Source: Acidobacteriota bacterium
Lineage (GTDB): Bacteria; Acidobacteriota; Thermoanaerobaculia; Multivoradales; SZUA-115
Length of the DNA: 5,829 nucleotides
Direction: 5' to 3'
NCBI GenBank assembly: GCA_003231035.1
Contig: QIHU01000556.1
Span: forward strand, 1-5,829
The translations under genes were made by a program, and so were the position numbers. The notes under the pieces are model-generated. The model had not been told where the DNA came from. It did no database searches and saw nothing but the letters and a program-made list of their open reading frames with translations. Below, piece after piece: positions 5,186 through 5,829 of the stretch; position 1 is the first letter of the stretch, and each line of letters starts with the position of its first letter.

Positions 5186-5829
5186 AGTTGGCCGTGGTCC
5201 ATCCCTATCCGGTCTACAGCCGGGCGGTGGGTGGGGTGACCCGGGTGATGGCGATGGTTCGCCATTTCGCCGCGCGTCACCAGTTGACCGTGTTGGCCCA
5301 CTCATCGGGCGATGCCGAGGTGGACCGGGAAGCGGTGGCGGAGCTCGCCGAGTTGGGAGTCGAACAGAAACTCTTCGCCCTGCCTCGGCCGGCGCGCCTA
5401 CGGCAGCTAGCCTGGATGGCGGGCTCGACCCCCTACTATGTGCGGCGCAACCGCAACCCGGCGCTGGAAGCGGAGCTGGCGCGGTTGGCGGCCGACGGCC
5501 TCGACTTGGTGCATGTCGAGCGGTCGCATTTTGCGCCGATGCTCACCGATCTCTCGCCACGGCCGATCTTGTCTCTTGCCGAGCAAGAAACCATGTCGTT
5601 GGCGGTCGACCGCTTGCGCCGGTTGCCGTGGTCGGCCAAGAGTGGCTACGAGCGTTTTCTTGGCGCTGAACGGCGGCGGGTGCGTCGCTTCGAGATCGCG
5701 GCGCTGCGGGTCTACGACCTGCTCTACGCCATCACTCCGCAAGAGGCGGCGAGAATGACCGAGCTGGCACGGCGGTTGGTGGAGATCTTGCCGCACATCG
5801 TCTGCCCTCAGACCTTCCGCGCGGCGCAA
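5182..5829 (+). CDS. GT-B fold glycosyltransferase (GT4-like), N-terminal part, runs off right edge
   Basis: 216 codons are open to the window end without a stop. The start MKLAVVHPYPVYSRAVGGVTRVMAMV is the classical first strand and glycine-rich loop of GT-B enzymes (VVHPYPxxxRxxGG), where the donor-side and acceptor-side domains meet. It is followed by a helix, LTVLAHSSGD, LVHVERSHFAPML (the usual 'D-x-V-H-x-E' strand) and ILSLAEQETMS. A charged RRRVRRFEIAALRVYDLLYAITPQEA segment comes next, resembling the 'E...D.v..vs..e' region before the interdomain linker in GT4 proteins. The C-terminal nucleotide-sugar-binding half, with the expected E-x7-E motif, lies outside the window, so donor and linkage cannot be told. 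The GTG start at 5182 overlaps the flippase stop (GTGA), with GGTGGGA 4 nt upstream as a close ribosome binding site. It probably adds a later sugar to the lipid-linked unit primed by the fusion protein. Confidence 0.8.
   Translation, partial: MKLAVVHPYPVYSRAVGGVTRVMAMVRHFAARHQLTVLAHSSGDAEVDREAVAELAELGVEQKLFALPRPARLRQLAWMAGSTPYYVRRNRNPALEAELARLAADGLDLVHVERSHFAPMLTDLSPRPILSLAEQETMSLAVDRLRRLPWSAKSGYERFLGAERRRVRRFEIAALRVYDLLYAITPQEAARMTELARRLVEILPHIVCPQTFRAAQ

Noticed and set aside
5061..5669. Plus-strand open frame of 202 residues across the flippase/glycosyltransferase junction.
   Set aside because: Gly/Arg/Pro-rich, out of frame with two recognisable genes, no domain.

Overview
The window (5,829 bp, GC-rich, roughly 60% or more by eye) looks like part of a chromosome of a Gram-negative (diderm) bacterium. 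The basis is an outer-membrane polysaccharide export protein and two putative lipoprotein signal peptides. The phylum cannot be fixed from the sequence. An Acidobacteriota- or Myxococcota-like source would fit the base composition and gene types, but this is a guess.

Layout: (1) Positions 1-581, minus strand, hold the N-terminal third of a DUF885-family putative lipoprotein that runs off the left edge. (2) Positions 582-1057 are a 476-bp divergent intergenic region. It has a nested inverted repeat (651-704), an AT-richer stretch around 830-945, a good sigma70-type promoter (953-982) reading rightward, and a roughly 70-nt leader. (3) From 1058 to the right edge, four plus-strand genes are tightly packed: a fusion of a nucleotidyltransferase-like domain, a left-handed beta-helix and a phosphoglycosyl transferase (1058-2950); a short Wza-type OPX lipoprotein (2947-3696); a Wzx-type MOP-family flippase (3752-5185); and the start of a GT-B glycosyltransferase (5182-5829, cut by the right edge). 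Two junctions are 4-bp start/stop overlaps and the third is a 55-bp gap, so this is almost certainly one operon.

Together the plus-strand genes form the front end of a Wzx/Wzy-type exopolysaccharide or capsule pathway. The fusion protein would load the first sugar phosphate onto undecaprenyl phosphate, glycosyltransferases would extend it, the flippase would turn the lipid-linked unit to the periplasm, and the OPX protein would take part in export across the outer membrane. The polymerase (Wzy), the co-polymerase/kinase (Wzc) and further glycosyltransferases are not in the window and are expected downstream.

The most unusual feature is the first gene. Its priming transferase domain keeps its catalytic Asp-Glu pair, but it is fused behind a sugar-nucleotidyltransferase-like domain whose signature nucleotide-binding loop and metal-binding Asp are both gone. 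It may therefore be a pseudoenzyme acting as a sensor, scaffold or substrate-delivery domain. I saw no CRISPR array, tRNA, rRNA, insertion sequence or clear terminator.
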